A stretch of DNA of 64,000 nucleotides from Trypanosoma brucei gambiense DAL972 (Eukaryota > Euglenozoa > Kinetoplastea > Trypanosomatida > Trypanosomatidae). Made by a program: the position numbers and the translations under genes. The stretch lies in NCBI RefSeq assembly GCF_000210295.1, contig NC_026740.1, forward strand, positions 1,061,691 through 1,125,690, read 5' to 3'. Below, piece by piece: positions 31,195 to 41,356 of the stretch; positions within the stretch are counted from its first letter, which is position 1, and each line of letters opens with the position of its first letter. The notes below the pieces were generated by a model. That model did not search any database. It saw nothing but the letters and a program-made list of their open reading frames with translations, and was not told where the DNA came from.

Positions 31195-32334
31195 AACCTG
31201 TGGTGTTTGAGGCATGATGGTCTACCCCCCGCCATGCTCCTCACCAGCCATTTTTTATTGTTCCATGTGGCGAGCCCGCTACCTTTTTGCCCCTTTCTAA
31301 GTTGTGGCTGGTTTCAATTTCCAATTATTGTAATGCGAGCCTGCTGATAACTGCTCAGGGGAGACAATAAACGCATCGGGTCATTATGGACTTCACGGAT
31401 ACACACACACACCTCGTTTGACTTCTTTTTTTTTCCTTTGTGCTTCAAAGTGGCGCCGTTGGTTACAACATTTTAATTCAATGTAGAGCAAGGTGTGGTG
31501 CATCAGTTGTTGAAAGAAGGACCATATCTTGTCTGTGGTGGTGCGAAGAACCGTGCTTGCAACCCTGTGATACTGGTCAATTCGCCGTGGCGCCATGGGC
31601 TGGCACCTTGCGCAAGTAAAATAAAAAAACAGGACGTAATCAGCCAACCTCATCAGAATCAGGATGCGGCGGAAGAGTTGCGCCGTCACTCCCACAATGC
31701 GGCGTTCAGCAGACTCGTTACAGAGTAGCCAATAGCCCTTATAAGGGTCCCCGTGTGCGTGCAGCTGCGCTATCGACGGCCACTCGTGCGGCAATGCGAT
31801 TTTTTAATTATTCCTGCGACGAACTGTAAAGCCTCTCACCACCACGATTACTCTCACTTTTTATCTCAACTGACCCACGACCATCTACCAATTGACCTAT
31901 CACAGTGCGCGAAAAGGGTGCCTGTCCGCGGCGGGCGGAGGGTATCCAATGGAGGTGTTTTTCTTTTTGCATGCAGCACACCACACAGAGGGGTGTATTG
32001 GGTTCATACCCAGACCATTTGGAGGGTATACTTCTTGTTCTGTTTGTTGCTCTCGCGCAAATAATCACAATAGCGGTTGCAACAGTCGTTATGTGTTTTT
32101 AACACCCATTATCCTTTAGGGCCCGTTAGTATTGGACGCTTTGGCACCTTGTTTGTCGCTTCTGATTGCTCTAACTTTGATGGACATTCGAGACAGCAAA
32201 TCTTTTACTAATACTTCAGAGTATCGGGGCAAAGGAACGGTGAGGAGCGACTGCGGCCGTACGTAGGGGAAACTTACCTTCCCGCCTCTGCATGGCTTGC
32301 CGTTTGTGTTGTTTCGAGAGCTTCGGGGTCGTGG

Positions 32335-32352
32335 ATATATATATATATATAT
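32335..32352. repeat. TA microsatellite
   Basis: Nine AT units followed by a T-run, in the 2.3-kb gene-free region. Confidence 0.9.
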
Positions 32353-32468
32353 TTTTTTTCGTTGGGTTGGACATAAGCCTCCTTATGGTGCCTTTGAGGC
32401 TCATCATCACGCATTTTGTGGGAGTGGTCATTATGCCTCATTTTAATGACGCTCCTCGAGTCTGAAGT

Positions 32469-32714
32469 ATGTTTTGGAGGAAAGTCCCCGTTACCATGGC
32501 CATAAGCACTACTTTTTATATGTTATTGATCACTGCAGCAGCGGGCTCCAATGTTGTGGGCTCGCACAAAGCAAAACTGCCCTTCTCGTGTGTGTGTGCG
32601 TGTGGACGTAACTACAGCGAGATGTTCATTGTTACCGGAAAGGACATCAATTATTGTGCGTGGTGGAGGGTTTACGGGACCTTGAACGGGTTAGTATGTG
32701 TAGCTGCTGAGTGA
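32469..32714 (+). CDS. Doubtful small ORF with signal-peptide-like start
   Basis: 81 codons from an ATG. The N-terminus (TMAISTTFYMLLITAAAGSN) looks like a signal peptide and the rest has five cysteines, which would fit a small secreted protein. There is no clear acceptor and no known family, and such frames arise by chance in T-rich sequence. Confidence 0.2.
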   Translation: MFWRKVPVTMAISTTFYMLLITAAAGSNVVGSHKAKLPFSCVCACGRNYSEMFIVTGKDINYCAWWRVYGTLNGLVCVAAE

Positions 32715-33524
32715 AATCGGTTCCCAAAGCACTTCATTTTTCCTGATTTCATAATGTCAATAAAGTTGTGGCAGGGATGGTGTGCGTGCACGTATGGCTT
32801 GAAGCAACGGGTGGGTAGCGTTACCAACATGGGAATGGGCGAGGCTTTTTTTATTCTCGCCACTAGTGCTCATTGCATTATTGGATCCACATACATTCAC
32901 TACGGCTTTTTTTTTGGAAAATATCTCACCTTCCTTCGTGGACTTTTTGGTCTCGGGGGTAGTGTTTCCGGTTGCTGTCTCCATAGCCAATAAATGGTGT
33001 TCCGTCTATTTTTTGTTTATGTTTTGTTACGCTTGGCTGCTTGCACCTGCAGAAGCCCACGGGGCCTGTCTCTTAACTCACCTTTTTTTTTTCGGTGCGT
33101 GTGCCTGCGTGTAGAATTACTCAATTGCCACCCCATTCATTCGTTCATCAAACATATGTGCTTGAATACATATGCGTGTGTGCTTGAAGAATCAGGTTTC
33201 TCAACCTTGTTGAGCCCGGAACGAGCACCTATCTTTGCTTCCTCTTCCTTGTTTTGGGTGGAACTCCCCCACCCTTTGGATGCTCGTTCGTCCGTTCGGT
33301 TCCACTATTTTTTTTCTCCGCATGTTTGTGCTACCGAGGGTCGAAGGGGTAAGATAGGAAAATCTACCTGTTAGGACGGTGCCTGCGGAATATACGTGTG
33401 ACAGAGAAAAGTAGCGTTGGGTGCGAACACCGAGAGAGTATCTGTCATCAATTCAGATCTCGGCGAGTAACATTTATCGAATAAGACCTGTCGTACTCGT
33501 CACTCACTCTGTGGCAGAATACAA

Positions 33525-34520
33525 ATGGATCACGATCAACTATACGACTCTCCCCAGTCTGCTAAAGACTCCCTTCTCGACATGACAGCGCTTTTGATCG
33601 TAACGTTTGCGCAGCGTGCAGTTATGGCTCCGTCGTATCGTGTAACGTTACTGGCCACCGTAGAAGGTGAGTTGGTGCGGGAAGGCCGGTTACCACCAAA
33701 GGGGTTTGGCGGAGTGTTTGGTTGCATAAAGCGTTTGTATGTCAAGGAAGGCGTAAGGTCATTTTTCCGTGGTCTTTTAACTGACGCTGTGCTCTCTCTC
33801 CCTGCGACCGTTGTTGAGAACATAAGCTCTACGTTGGTGTCTTTCGCGTTGCAGGTGGCCATCCCTGTCAGGCTCGTCGAGTCGATGAACCCGTGGACTT
33901 ACTTGACTCTTTCACTCAGCTCCACATCCGCTGCAGTTTTACTCGCAACCCCTGCCACGGGCCTACACAGCACAATAGTGACGAACTACGTGGCTGACAT
34001 TGTTGCACCTGTTCCCTCGGAGAAGTCCAAAAATCCTGACAAGAATGACGGTGAAAACAACAAGGTGATTAAGGAAGGCGAGAAGGGGGGTGAGGAATCG
34101 TACCGATATGCTACAGCTACGGAGGCGGCGGCGAGCATATTCCGACGGTGGGGATTCAGCGGTTTCTATCGTTGCATCGGTGCCGATGCTATTGCAGTCT
34201 TTCTGTACAGGGGAACCTATTATTACGGGTTGCAGCTGTTACCCAGCACCCTGCATAATCGCTTCCCTTATGGTATAAGCCGATGCCTCGCCGTCGTTGC
34301 TGGTTTCTTAACTCAACCATTTGAAGTTGTTAGTCGCCGCATGCAACTCACTGCTTCCTCCACAACGGGTCGCCGCTACAAGGGGATTCTCCACTGTGCC
34401 CGCACAATTGTTGCGGAGGAGGGATATACGGCTTTGTGGGCGGGGATGCAAGCACGGCTACTGGTGACCTGTGTGGGTGTGGCGGTGCTGGAACTGCATC
34501 GCCATTTCTGGGCCGTTTAG
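33525..34520 (+). CDS. Divergent mitochondrial carrier family protein
   Basis: 331 residues, the usual length of a SLC25-type carrier. Three half-degenerate repeats are visible: APSYRVTLLATVEGE with KRLYVKEGVRSFFRG in the first, a poor middle repeat with PSEKSKNPDKNDGENN inserted in its loop, and QPFEVVSRRMQLTASS with RRYKGILHCARTIVAEEGY in the third. The order and the RRMQ in the third repeat recall ADP/ATP carriers (RRRMMM), but that signature and the PX[DE]XX[KR] motifs are altered (PSYRVT, PATGLHS, PFEVVSRR). It probably sits in the inner mitochondrial membrane; the substrate cannot be told. Confidence 0.88.
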   Translation: MDHDQLYDSPQSAKDSLLDMTALLIVTFAQRAVMAPSYRVTLLATVEGELVREGRLPPKGFGGVFGCIKRLYVKEGVRSFFRGLLTDAVLSLPATVVENISSTLVSFALQVAIPVRLVESMNPWTYLTLSLSSTSAAVLLATPATGLHSTIVTNYVADIVAPVPSEKSKNPDKNDGENNKVIKEGEKGGEESYRYATATEAAASIFRRWGFSGFYRCIGADAIAVFLYRGTYYYGLQLLPSTLHNRFPYGISRCLAVVAGFLTQPFEVVSRRMQLTASSTTGRRYKGILHCARTIVAEEGYTALWAGMQARLLVTCVGVAVLELHRHFWAV

Positions 34521-34835
34521 AGGATGTGGTGACGAAGCGTGAAGGTGTGTGGTCAGTCTTATGGTGTGAATAAGGGGAAGAAAATCTCTTACATAACAAT
34601 GGAAGGGGGTAAATGGTAGGGGGGAGGGAAAGGTGAAGAGAAGGGGGGGGGAGGGCATGAGTTCAAGGGGCGCAACAGCAGGGGTTGAGGGTGAAACTAA
34701 GTTTTTTTGAGTGCTTGTGTGTGTGTGTGTGTGCAGCGGGTTGACAGCCGCTCTGGGCTTGGTCGATTAGTGCGTGCAAGTCTTGATGCATCCGGGGGGC
34801 ACTTACCGTTGTCTTACGCGCCGAAGTGGACCACC
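34521..34835 (+). other. Intergenic region with GT repeat acceptor
   Basis: A G-rich stretch (about 34600-34655, including G9 at 34643-34651) is followed by GT repeats and AG at 34735-34736. The AG after the GT/T-rich run is a candidate spliced-leader acceptor for the small membrane protein at 34836. Confidence 0.5.
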
Positions 34836-35201
34836 ATGCATTGTATCGTCTTTACCCTTACCCTTCTACTGTTCTGTCTGGAGCCAGGGGTAGTGGCAAC
34901 ACCCTTATTTGACGGAAAGTTAGGGTTGAGAGAAAATGAGTGTTTGGGAGCAAGGAAAGTGTGGGGTGCGTGCCATGTTGCAGTTGACACTCCACTCGTT
35001 GCACCTGCGCAGATCGTTATCTATCTTGGGCTCTTGCCGTTTGTTTGCCTCCTTTTGCCACTCTTCATACTGAAACAGACATGTTACTCTGCAGTTGACC
35101 CCCTCCTTCACCCGAACATAACGGTCCAGCGTGGGGGAAGTCGTGGATTAGGTTACGCTATGCCCGAGTTCATTTATTCCTTCGTTTTTTTAAAATTGTA
35201 G
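34836..35201 (+). CDS. Small membrane protein of unknown function
   Basis: 121 residues from ATG 34836, in a favourable context (ACCACCATGC). It starts with a signal-peptide-like segment (MHCIVFTLTLLLFCLEPGVV), then a short loop with two cysteines (NECLGARKVWGACHVA), then a long hydrophobic helix (IVIYLGLLPFVCLLLPLFIL) and a short tail with an NIT sequon. This suggests a single-pass protein of the secretory pathway. A likely acceptor AG is at 34735. The frame extends 43 codons upstream but that part has no ATG-led logic. No family recognised. Confidence 0.55.
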   Translation: MHCIVFTLTLLLFCLEPGVVATPLFDGKLGLRENECLGARKVWGACHVAVDTPLVAPAQIVIYLGLLPFVCLLLPLFILKQTCYSAVDPLLHPNITVQRGGSRGLGYAMPEFIYSFVFLKL

Positions 35202-35585
35202 TGGCCCACTGTAGCTTCGCGCTGCACATACATCTCTTCCTCCACGGTTCATTTCATGCTAAATTACCGACGAACTCTTTTCTTTTCTTCCGTGCCTAAA
35301 CATCTTGGTCATAGTTTATGTTTGTAAACTTGTGGTCGCGTTCGTGCCTACTGTTTTTTCTTTGGAAGTACACGACGCAGCAGAAACGAGTTAACAGACA
35401 CTGGTAGCAGCAGCAGAAGTGAAGCAGATTGACTGCGGTTAATTAAGTTAAGGCAGAAACGTACGCACCTGCGGTTGGAACGCCGGGGAGCGTGCTTTTT
35501 TTTCGCATTCACAGGGCGGAGAAAGGCACAGAGCAAGGACTGTGTGTAACTGTGTTGCGTGTTTGTGTTTTGTATTCACACAAAT
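35202..35585. other. Intergenic region upstream of RET1
   Basis: Untranslated sequence holding the RET1 acceptor at 35494-35514. Nothing else seen. Confidence 0.6.
35494..35514 (+). promoter_or_regulatory. Predicted spliced-leader acceptor for RET1
   Basis: GCTTTTTTTTCGCATTCACAG, a pyrimidine run ending in AG at 35514, 71 nt before ATG 35586. Confidence 0.7.
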
Positions 35586-38516
35586 ATGGTAAGTAAGTAC
35601 CACCGCTTGCTTCAGCAGGGGCTACGTGAGGAAGAAGAAGGAGTCACTGAACGAAATATGGTGGCAGGCGGTGAACAGCGGCACGGGCACGTGGATGACG
35701 ACAATGCGGAAGGGGATGCTGATTTTTATGACCAGAAAGATGAACGGCGAGCGAAAATGTGGAATCCTAAACATGAGTCTGCGAATGTTTCCGCGGGCGG
35801 GAAGCAAAATAGGTCGGTGAGGGATTGCCTCCCCGGTTCCCTTCCTCCCGTAGCCAATACGAGCACTGACGCGGCGGTCAGGTTTGATAGGGAACGAAAA
35901 AATGCGGGTCACGGGGTTGATATTTCGTGTGTCGAAGGCGACGGTGCGCAAATGGGTACGTACGTCTCCACCGGCCGTAGTGACGCAAAAGCAGGGGGAG
36001 GAAGTAGCGCTATAGGCGTCACTGCCGATGATGAGAGTGATGGGAATTTGGACACGGACGGTAGCGACGCTTCTGAGGGCGATGAGGTTGAGTCGACAAC
36101 CGACGCTGATGTGTATGGGGAGGACGATACCACTGAAGGGCCTCGTGGTGGTGTGCGGTTGTATTCTTGCGATGCCTGTCCGCATGCTGTGTTCACAACT
36201 CATGCAGCGTTGCTTGCCCACGCTGAGGAGCACCATGCGGATCTATTACCAGATCATGCCCGTTTGCGTCGTATCGCACAAAAACTTAATCCAGTGTGGA
36301 ACCGCGCTCTAAATGCCCGTCGTAACACCATTACATCGTGGGGGAAGAAAATATTCCACGTGGCCGCGCAACGTGATGCGGGGGAGTCGAAGATGCAGGA
36401 GGCTCATCGTGCCCGGGCACAACTGGAATGTGTTGTGCGCCGCTGGCATGATAAAGCACGTGTCTTTATATTTGGAAGCTCTGTGGCGATGGGCGTGTGG
36501 GACGGCACAGCAGATATTGATTTTGCCGTCGTTGATGTTGATGCAATGGAGCGTGGAAGTTGGCCACCGTTGGAGAAGAACGCTGTGCGTTCCATCACAG
36601 AGCTACTACGCCGGGTGGGGTTTTCATTTGTAAATTTGGAGCCAATTAGCCACGCTAGAGTGCCAATTATTAAACATCATGCTTCGTCACCAATCCTTAC
36701 CGTCGCAAGAAGAGACGCAGAAGACGTTGTAGCTCGAAGCATTCGCTTTATTTTGAATGGCCCTGCCACGGGCGAGGATCGGTTGCTACTGGAAGGGAGC
36801 GTACGCGACGCTGTGGGCCCCACTGGGGTGCAACAGGTGTGGTGGAACCGCACCTCCGACATGATGTCAGCCACACTCGAAAGTACTACCGCTGCCGTTA
36901 GGGCAGCAATGTGCAGCCCGGCACTTGCCTCGGCGTCACTGCGCACAAAGGTACAGCCGGCGCATGATGAATGCAGGCCAGAGTTGTATAATATTGACTT
37001 CGATCTCAGCTTCCGCGCATTTGGCATACGCAATTCAACTCTTCTACGGAAATACTTACTTAGTCACCCGTGCGCTCGACCAGGAGCCATTGTACTTAAA
37101 GATTGGAGCAAGACAAGTGGTGTGAATAACTCCGTTAACGGTTACTTTACTAGTTATGCAATCAACATAATGTGGATATATTACCTTGTTCAGAAGGGTT
37201 ATGTGCCGTACGTGGATCCTCTTGAAATTCCTGAATCACTCGTAAATTATACCGATTTTGACCCCAGGTACACCCCGATGATAGACCCAGAGATTACGAA
37301 CACAGAGCGGGAGGAGCTGTACAAAGCAGCCGGCGACATGCTTGTGGGGTTCTTCTATTTTTACTCATTTGAATTCGACTGGGGGCATAACGTAATTTCC
37401 CTTAACCGGCCGGGAATAACAACGAAGAGGATGCTAGGGTGGCACGTTGAGGACGTTGTACCGGTTGCTTCCACCTCAGTGAGCAGTGGTGGTGGAGGTA
37501 GCAATGTGAAGCGACACCCTACAAGGTACGAGCTTTGTATCGAGGATCCCTATGAAGAAAACTTAAATTTGGGCCGACACATCGGAGTAACGAAGTCGTT
37601 GCGTGTGCGGACGGAACTCTACCGCGGTCTCTTATCCTTATTGAAAGAGGGGGAGACAAGGTCGTGCGTCTTCGCCGCAGCAGATTCATCAGGCACGCCG
37701 GCGGCTGGGGGTAAGCAGTCGGCCGCTCTACCAGCTCGAGCACTGTTCAAACTAATGGCCTTAACAACTCAGGCTATATCAGAATCAAGGCGTCTCCCAC
37801 AAAGTAATAGTGACAATAGCGGTCGCATTGCTAACGGTGATAATGAATCCCTTACGGAGGTCGGCGGCGGCCACAGGGTTGAAGGCGCTGGTGTCGATCC
37901 AGCTTCCTGCGCAGGGGCGTCGCTTTCCTCCTTCGGTGAGCCACCGATTGGAGTTCATGAGAAAACGCTTGAAAGCATATTTGTTGAGAAGGCCCCTATG
38001 GAATTTCAGTTGGTACGAAAGGTATGGAACTGGCACCAACTGATCCATCGGCTCGGGTACAAAATACACCGAGGTCACGTGATGCCACGGCGTGAAGTTG
38101 GGGTACGTTGCACCGCCCGGCGCGATGCGGAAGAAACAACAACAGAACTGGCTTCGGACGTTGACACAACTAAGAGCCTGAGACCTGGGCGAGGTCTTAC
38201 AGACACCATGCTGCGAGACCTGAGCCGCGGCTACATGACGCTCACACCGGAATGGGTTGCTTGGTCAGCGCCATGGGTAAGCCAACACTTGCGCGGATAC
38301 AGCCGCTTAACGACAGTGCGTTCCGCAGTGGCCGATGAAACCCCACCCGCCCTGGCGACGGTTCCGTCTGTCGTGAAACCACCGACTGGAGAGGCGGTTA
38401 TGGGTGCGATGAGGACCACCCGCCGAAATGCTGCACCTGCTCGTAGGGTGGAGCTGCTGAAGTTATGGCTTTGGCGCGGCATCAGCAAGGTTACTCCATT
38501 CAAGAGCCCTCGTTGA
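35586..38516 (+). CDS. RET1: RNA editing 3' terminal uridylyltransferase 1 (RET1)
   Basis: 976 residues from ATG 35586; upstream codons lead only to a GTG. RET1 adds U to guide RNAs, mRNAs and rRNAs in the mitochondrion as part of the MPsome. The N-terminal ~190 residues are acidic and disordered. A C2H2 zinc finger follows (C195, C198, H212, H216/H217). The nucleotidyltransferase core has FGSSVAMGVWDGTADID with D310 and D312, and the third carboxylate D473 in NIDFDLSF; D473 is the residue I recall from T. brucei RET1 mutants. A poly(A) polymerase-associated region follows (GAIVLKDWSKTSGVNNSVNG; LVGFFYFYSFEFDW). Length and all three aspartates are intact, so the enzyme should be active. It must be imported, although no classic presequence is evident. 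Confidence 0.97.
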   Translation: MVSKYHRLLQQGLREEEEGVTERNMVAGGEQRHGHVDDDNAEGDADFYDQKDERRAKMWNPKHESANVSAGGKQNRSVRDCLPGSLPPVANTSTDAAVRFDRERKNAGHGVDISCVEGDGAQMGTYVSTGRSDAKAGGGSSAIGVTADDESDGNLDTDGSDASEGDEVESTTDADVYGEDDTTEGPRGGVRLYSCDACPHAVFTTHAALLAHAEEHHADLLPDHARLRRIAQKLNPVWNRALNARRNTITSWGKKIFHVAAQRDAGESKMQEAHRARAQLECVVRRWHDKARVFIFGSSVAMGVWDGTADIDFAVVDVDAMERGSWPPLEKNAVRSITELLRRVGFSFVNLEPISHARVPIIKHHASSPILTVARRDAEDVVARSIRFILNGPATGEDRLLLEGSVRDAVGPTGVQQVWWNRTSDMMSATLESTTAAVRAAMCSPALASASLRTKVQPAHDECRPELYNIDFDLSFRAFGIRNSTLLRKYLLSHPCARPGAIVLKDWSKTSGVNNSVNGYFTSYAINIMWIYYLVQKGYVPYVDPLEIPESLVNYTDFDPRYTPMIDPEITNTEREELYKAAGDMLVGFFYFYSFEFDWGHNVISLNRPGITTKRMLGWHVEDVVPVASTSVSSGGGGSNVKRHPTRYELCIEDPYEENLNLGRHIGVTKSLRVRTELYRGLLSLLKEGETRSCVFAAADSSGTPAAGGKQSAALPARALFKLMALTTQAISESRRLPQSNSDNSGRIANGDNESLTEVGGGHRVEGAGVDPASCAGASLSSFGEPPIGVHEKTLESIFVEKAPMEFQLVRKVWNWHQLIHRLGYKIHRGHVMPRREVGVRCTARRDAEETTTELASDVDTTKSLRPGRGLTDTMLRDLSRGYMTLTPEWVAWSAPWVSQHLRGYSRLTTVRSAVADETPPALATVPSVVKPPTGEAVMGAMRTTRRNAAPARRVELLKLWLWRGISKVTPFKSPR

Positions 38517-38936
38517 TGCTTTCCGTTACCCAGAGCTCCAGACGTGTTTATTTTATTACTTAAACGCCATTTCTGCGCATACGGTTGTATGATCATTGAC
38601 TTGGTTCCACTCATTGTTTGGCTTTGGTTTGTCTTACACCTACCATGTCTTTCTTTTGACACCGGTATGCCCTTTTGTGTTTTCTTCACGATAAAGTTGT
38701 CATATCTCTTTTTTTCACCCTTGTCTCATTACTGGTGATGCGACCACCTCGGTTGCCGCCTTTCGTCATCACGTATTTGTGTACCTTTGCTCAGGCTTGT
38801 AAGTTGTGTGTTAGAAGCTCTGAGAAGGCACTGAGCGTTGAGCGTGTCAGGATAAGGCTTGGGGGAGGTGAACCGTACGTTCCGCATCTGTTGCTTTACC
38901 CAAGTGACTTTATGTAGGTAGGTAGGATAGTAGGAA
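38517..38936. other. Intergenic region, RET1 to uL16m
   Basis: Short T-rich untranslated region; candidate acceptors are the AGs following TTGCTTTACCC near 38900-38915. No gene seen. Confidence 0.6.
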
Positions 38937-39440
38937 ATGCCGTCACCCTTTCAACAAACTTTGTTAGCACGCGCCTACCACTACGTGCATCCGAAGACTG
39001 GTCGACCCATTAGACAGTTTCGTCGCTATGGCGATCCGCGTTATATCAATAACGAAGCGGCACTGATTCGCGGGCAATGGGGCCTCATAACTGCGGATTT
39101 CGGTATGGTCACGCAGTCGCAGATGGAGAATGCACGTCTTGCAATCCTCCGTCGTCTACCCCGCGGGAGCTTCACACTCACAATGCACACCGATTACGAG
39201 GAGTTTCCGGTTGTGAAAAAGAGCCCAGAAAGTCGTATGGGTGCTGGTAAGGCGAACATTCATCATTTCGCGTTCAAGTTCACGACAGGGGTGCCGCTAT
39301 TTGAGATCATGCCGATATCCGCCCGCCGTCTCAATCAGGCGGAAGCGGAGGGCATATTTTTGGCAGGGAGACCGTTCATACCGCTTCAGACGGTTGTGGT
39401 GCCACAAGGTCGCGTTGATGAGTATCATGTCTTCAAGTAA
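38937..39440 (+). CDS. MRPL16: Mitochondrial ribosomal protein uL16m
   Basis: 167 residues. GQWGLITADFGMVTQSQMEN, ARLAILRRLPRG and SRMGAGKANIHHFAFKFTTG (the MGxGKG region of bacterial L16) identify the large-subunit protein uL16. It binds 23S-type rRNA near the A-site and helps place aminoacyl-tRNA. The length is close to bacterial L16 with short extensions. It is nuclear-encoded and works in the mitochondrial ribosome, whose rRNAs are very reduced in trypanosomes. Confidence 0.95.
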   Translation: MPSPFQQTLLARAYHYVHPKTGRPIRQFRRYGDPRYINNEAALIRGQWGLITADFGMVTQSQMENARLAILRRLPRGSFTLTMHTDYEEFPVVKKSPESRMGAGKANIHHFAFKFTTGVPLFEIMPISARRLNQAEAEGIFLAGRPFIPLQTVVVPQGRVDEYHVFK

Positions 39441-40393
39441 GTGACAATGGAAGGTGGAGCCTGCCGGAGTGGATGAGTGCAGGGGCATTAACTTTGTATT
39501 TTGCCGCATCCGGTTGAGGAACGAAAATAAATAAAGGAAGGGTTACTCACCTCATCTGGCGTAAATGAATTGTGTACAGTTGTTTCTTACAGTTTGAGTC
39601 TGCGGGAGATGGTTATGGTTATCGCTGCTGCCATCACCACGCTATTTCCCCCCTCCCCACACACACACCCAGCGTACCGCCGTTGTTCTTCACTTACTTT
39701 TATCAAGTGTTATAAGTGCTGCCTTTTATCTGTCGTGAGGTTGGCTGTGGGAAACGCAGTTCCACTCGTTGATTATCCAGTCATTCATATAGCACCCGTC
39801 GATACTCCGCGTTCATTTGTTTAGACTTTTTGAGCGTAGTGGTTGCTACTTTTCGACTGGTCTGCTTTTTCAAGGCGCTCATTCCTCTTCCTGTATTGTC
39901 ATCCTTCCTAATGAAATTCCCTATACTTTTATTGTTATTGTGCCTCTCCTACGCCTCCTCTTTTTCTGTGCGCCACGCCACGGGGTAGAGTCGGCTCGGG
40001 ATTAAGTTGCTTTGCCCTCCACAGAAAGTTGATTTAGAGTGCAACCTTGAGCTAGACGGCGGTGTGCAAATCGGGCGAAAGCGAATCCTCGCTAGAAGCT
40101 ATTTGCACAGACCTCAAGGAACCGAGAAAAAAAAACGAATAAGAGGAGAAAACACATTTAACGAATAAAAAGGATCGAGATAATCGAAGGAAATAGAGAA
40201 AAGTAACCCTTAGCTTCGTTATTCCCGGAGGAGCCAGAAAGGAAGCCAGTGAAGACACTAAGTGGGGAGGAAGCAGCGCAGGGTCGAAGGAAAGGGAAAA
40301 GGAGCAAAAAGACGGGGGGGGCAGGGAAACACAGCAACAAGGAAAAGACACGGAAGGCGGAGAGAAGGAAAAGCTGAAAAATAAGAAATTACG
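39441..40393. other. Intergenic region with purine-rich leader
   Basis: The first 600 bp are pyrimidine-rich untranslated sequence. About 40080-40393 switches to strongly purine-rich sequence directly before the next ATG, probably a long A/G-rich 5' leader. A plausible acceptor is upstream of it, near 40010-40060. No gene seen. Confidence 0.55.
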
Positions 40394-41356
40394 ATGACGT
40401 TGTCGTCCGGGAGCCTCCCCAATTTCTTTCCGAGCCTCGATGGCAGCAACATAAACAACTTCCCGGATGAAGCCCCCACACCAATGCTCTCTATGCGCTA
40501 TGACGACGGTTTCATGAATCTCGAGAACGGATCGCGACATCCTTCTTCGAACTGCAATACCCCGAGCGTCCGTTTTCACAATGGCCTCGCCTGGGTGGAG
40601 AACTGGCAGCTGTCATCCTCTAACTTGGTACCGCAAACACCTCCGTCAGCCGCCATTGGGCCCTCACGTTCCCCATCTTCATTCTCATTGATCAAATACA
40701 GCCATGATCCCTACGGTGTGCGTGGTAACAGTCAACCACAAATGCAGCAACGGGCGGCAGGTTGCATGATGGTGGGCCGTGGGCCTTCTCCGAACGGTTG
40801 CTCAAGTCCCGTGATGCGTCTCAGTTGTGTGGAGGATGGGTCATCGCGATTCGCACCTGGTCATTCAGCAGTGGTGCCTTCGGCTATTGAACGTCCGCTC
40901 TCTCAAACAGGGCAGCGGGAATTCCCTGACGGGCGGCCACGCCGGAAGGGGCGCGCACGTGATCGAACTCGTGGCGGGCGTTCTCTAGCTGACGTCCCAC
41001 CTCCCACGAGTATGCGTTACTTCCCACCGCCACCACCGTGTTTAGAGAGCATGATTTCTTGTGGCATTTCGCAAGCAACCCTCGTAAAAATCGCGACGAG
41101 GTGGTATGAGCGTACCATCGCTTGCGAGCAGTCATATGTTGGCCGCCTGCATGGTGGTTGCGCTGTTCTCCACGGTGCGGCAGCGTTCCGACGGCAACCC
41201 ATTCTCGGTAGTTTACAGCCGGTGTTGTGCCCCCGCATGGAACTCACGCTGCAGTTTACCTTTGATCAGTGGCTAAAAGCAGCGAGCCGATGGTGGGAGA
41301 CTGTAATCCGCCCAATGACAATGGAATACCGACTGCCACCGCCCTATGTTTTTTAA
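40394..41356 (+). CDS. Hypothetical protein, Ser/Pro-rich with a folded C-terminus
   Basis: 320 residues. The first ~220 are low complexity, rich in S, P, N and R, with a basic patch (GRPRRKGRARDRTRGGRS) and a polyproline run (YFPPPPPC). The last ~100, from SCGISQATLVKIATRWYERT to YRLPPPYVF, look folded, with Trp and Cys residues and a FDQWLKAASRWWE helix. I recognise no family. It stands before an exceptional 6.7-kb gene-free tract, which could be a very long 3' UTR. In T. brucei very long 3' UTRs are typical of regulatory proteins, so a regulator of gene expression is possible, but this is inference. Confidence 0.8.
   Translation: MTLSSGSLPNFFPSLDGSNINNFPDEAPTPMLSMRYDDGFMNLENGSRHPSSNCNTPSVRFHNGLAWVENWQLSSSNLVPQTPPSAAIGPSRSPSSFSLIKYSHDPYGVRGNSQPQMQQRAAGCMMVGRGPSPNGCSSPVMRLSCVEDGSSRFAPGHSAVVPSAIERPLSQTGQREFPDGRPRRKGRARDRTRGGRSLADVPPPTSMRYFPPPPPCLESMISCGISQATLVKIATRWYERTIACEQSYVGRLHGGCAVLHGAAAFRRQPILGSLQPVLCPRMELTLQFTFDQWLKAASRWWETVIRPMTMEYRLPPPYVF

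Larger units (their letters stand above)
31195..33524. other. Long intergenic region, 2.3 kb
   Basis: Between the PPR-like gene and the carrier gene. T-rich and G/T-rich, with a TA run at 32335-32352. Frames of 60-130 codons occur on both strands. The only one with protein-like features is plus 32469-32714 (listed separately). A pyrimidine tract at about 33302-33318 (CACTATTTTTTTTCTCC) may feed the acceptor for the carrier. Confidence 0.6.
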
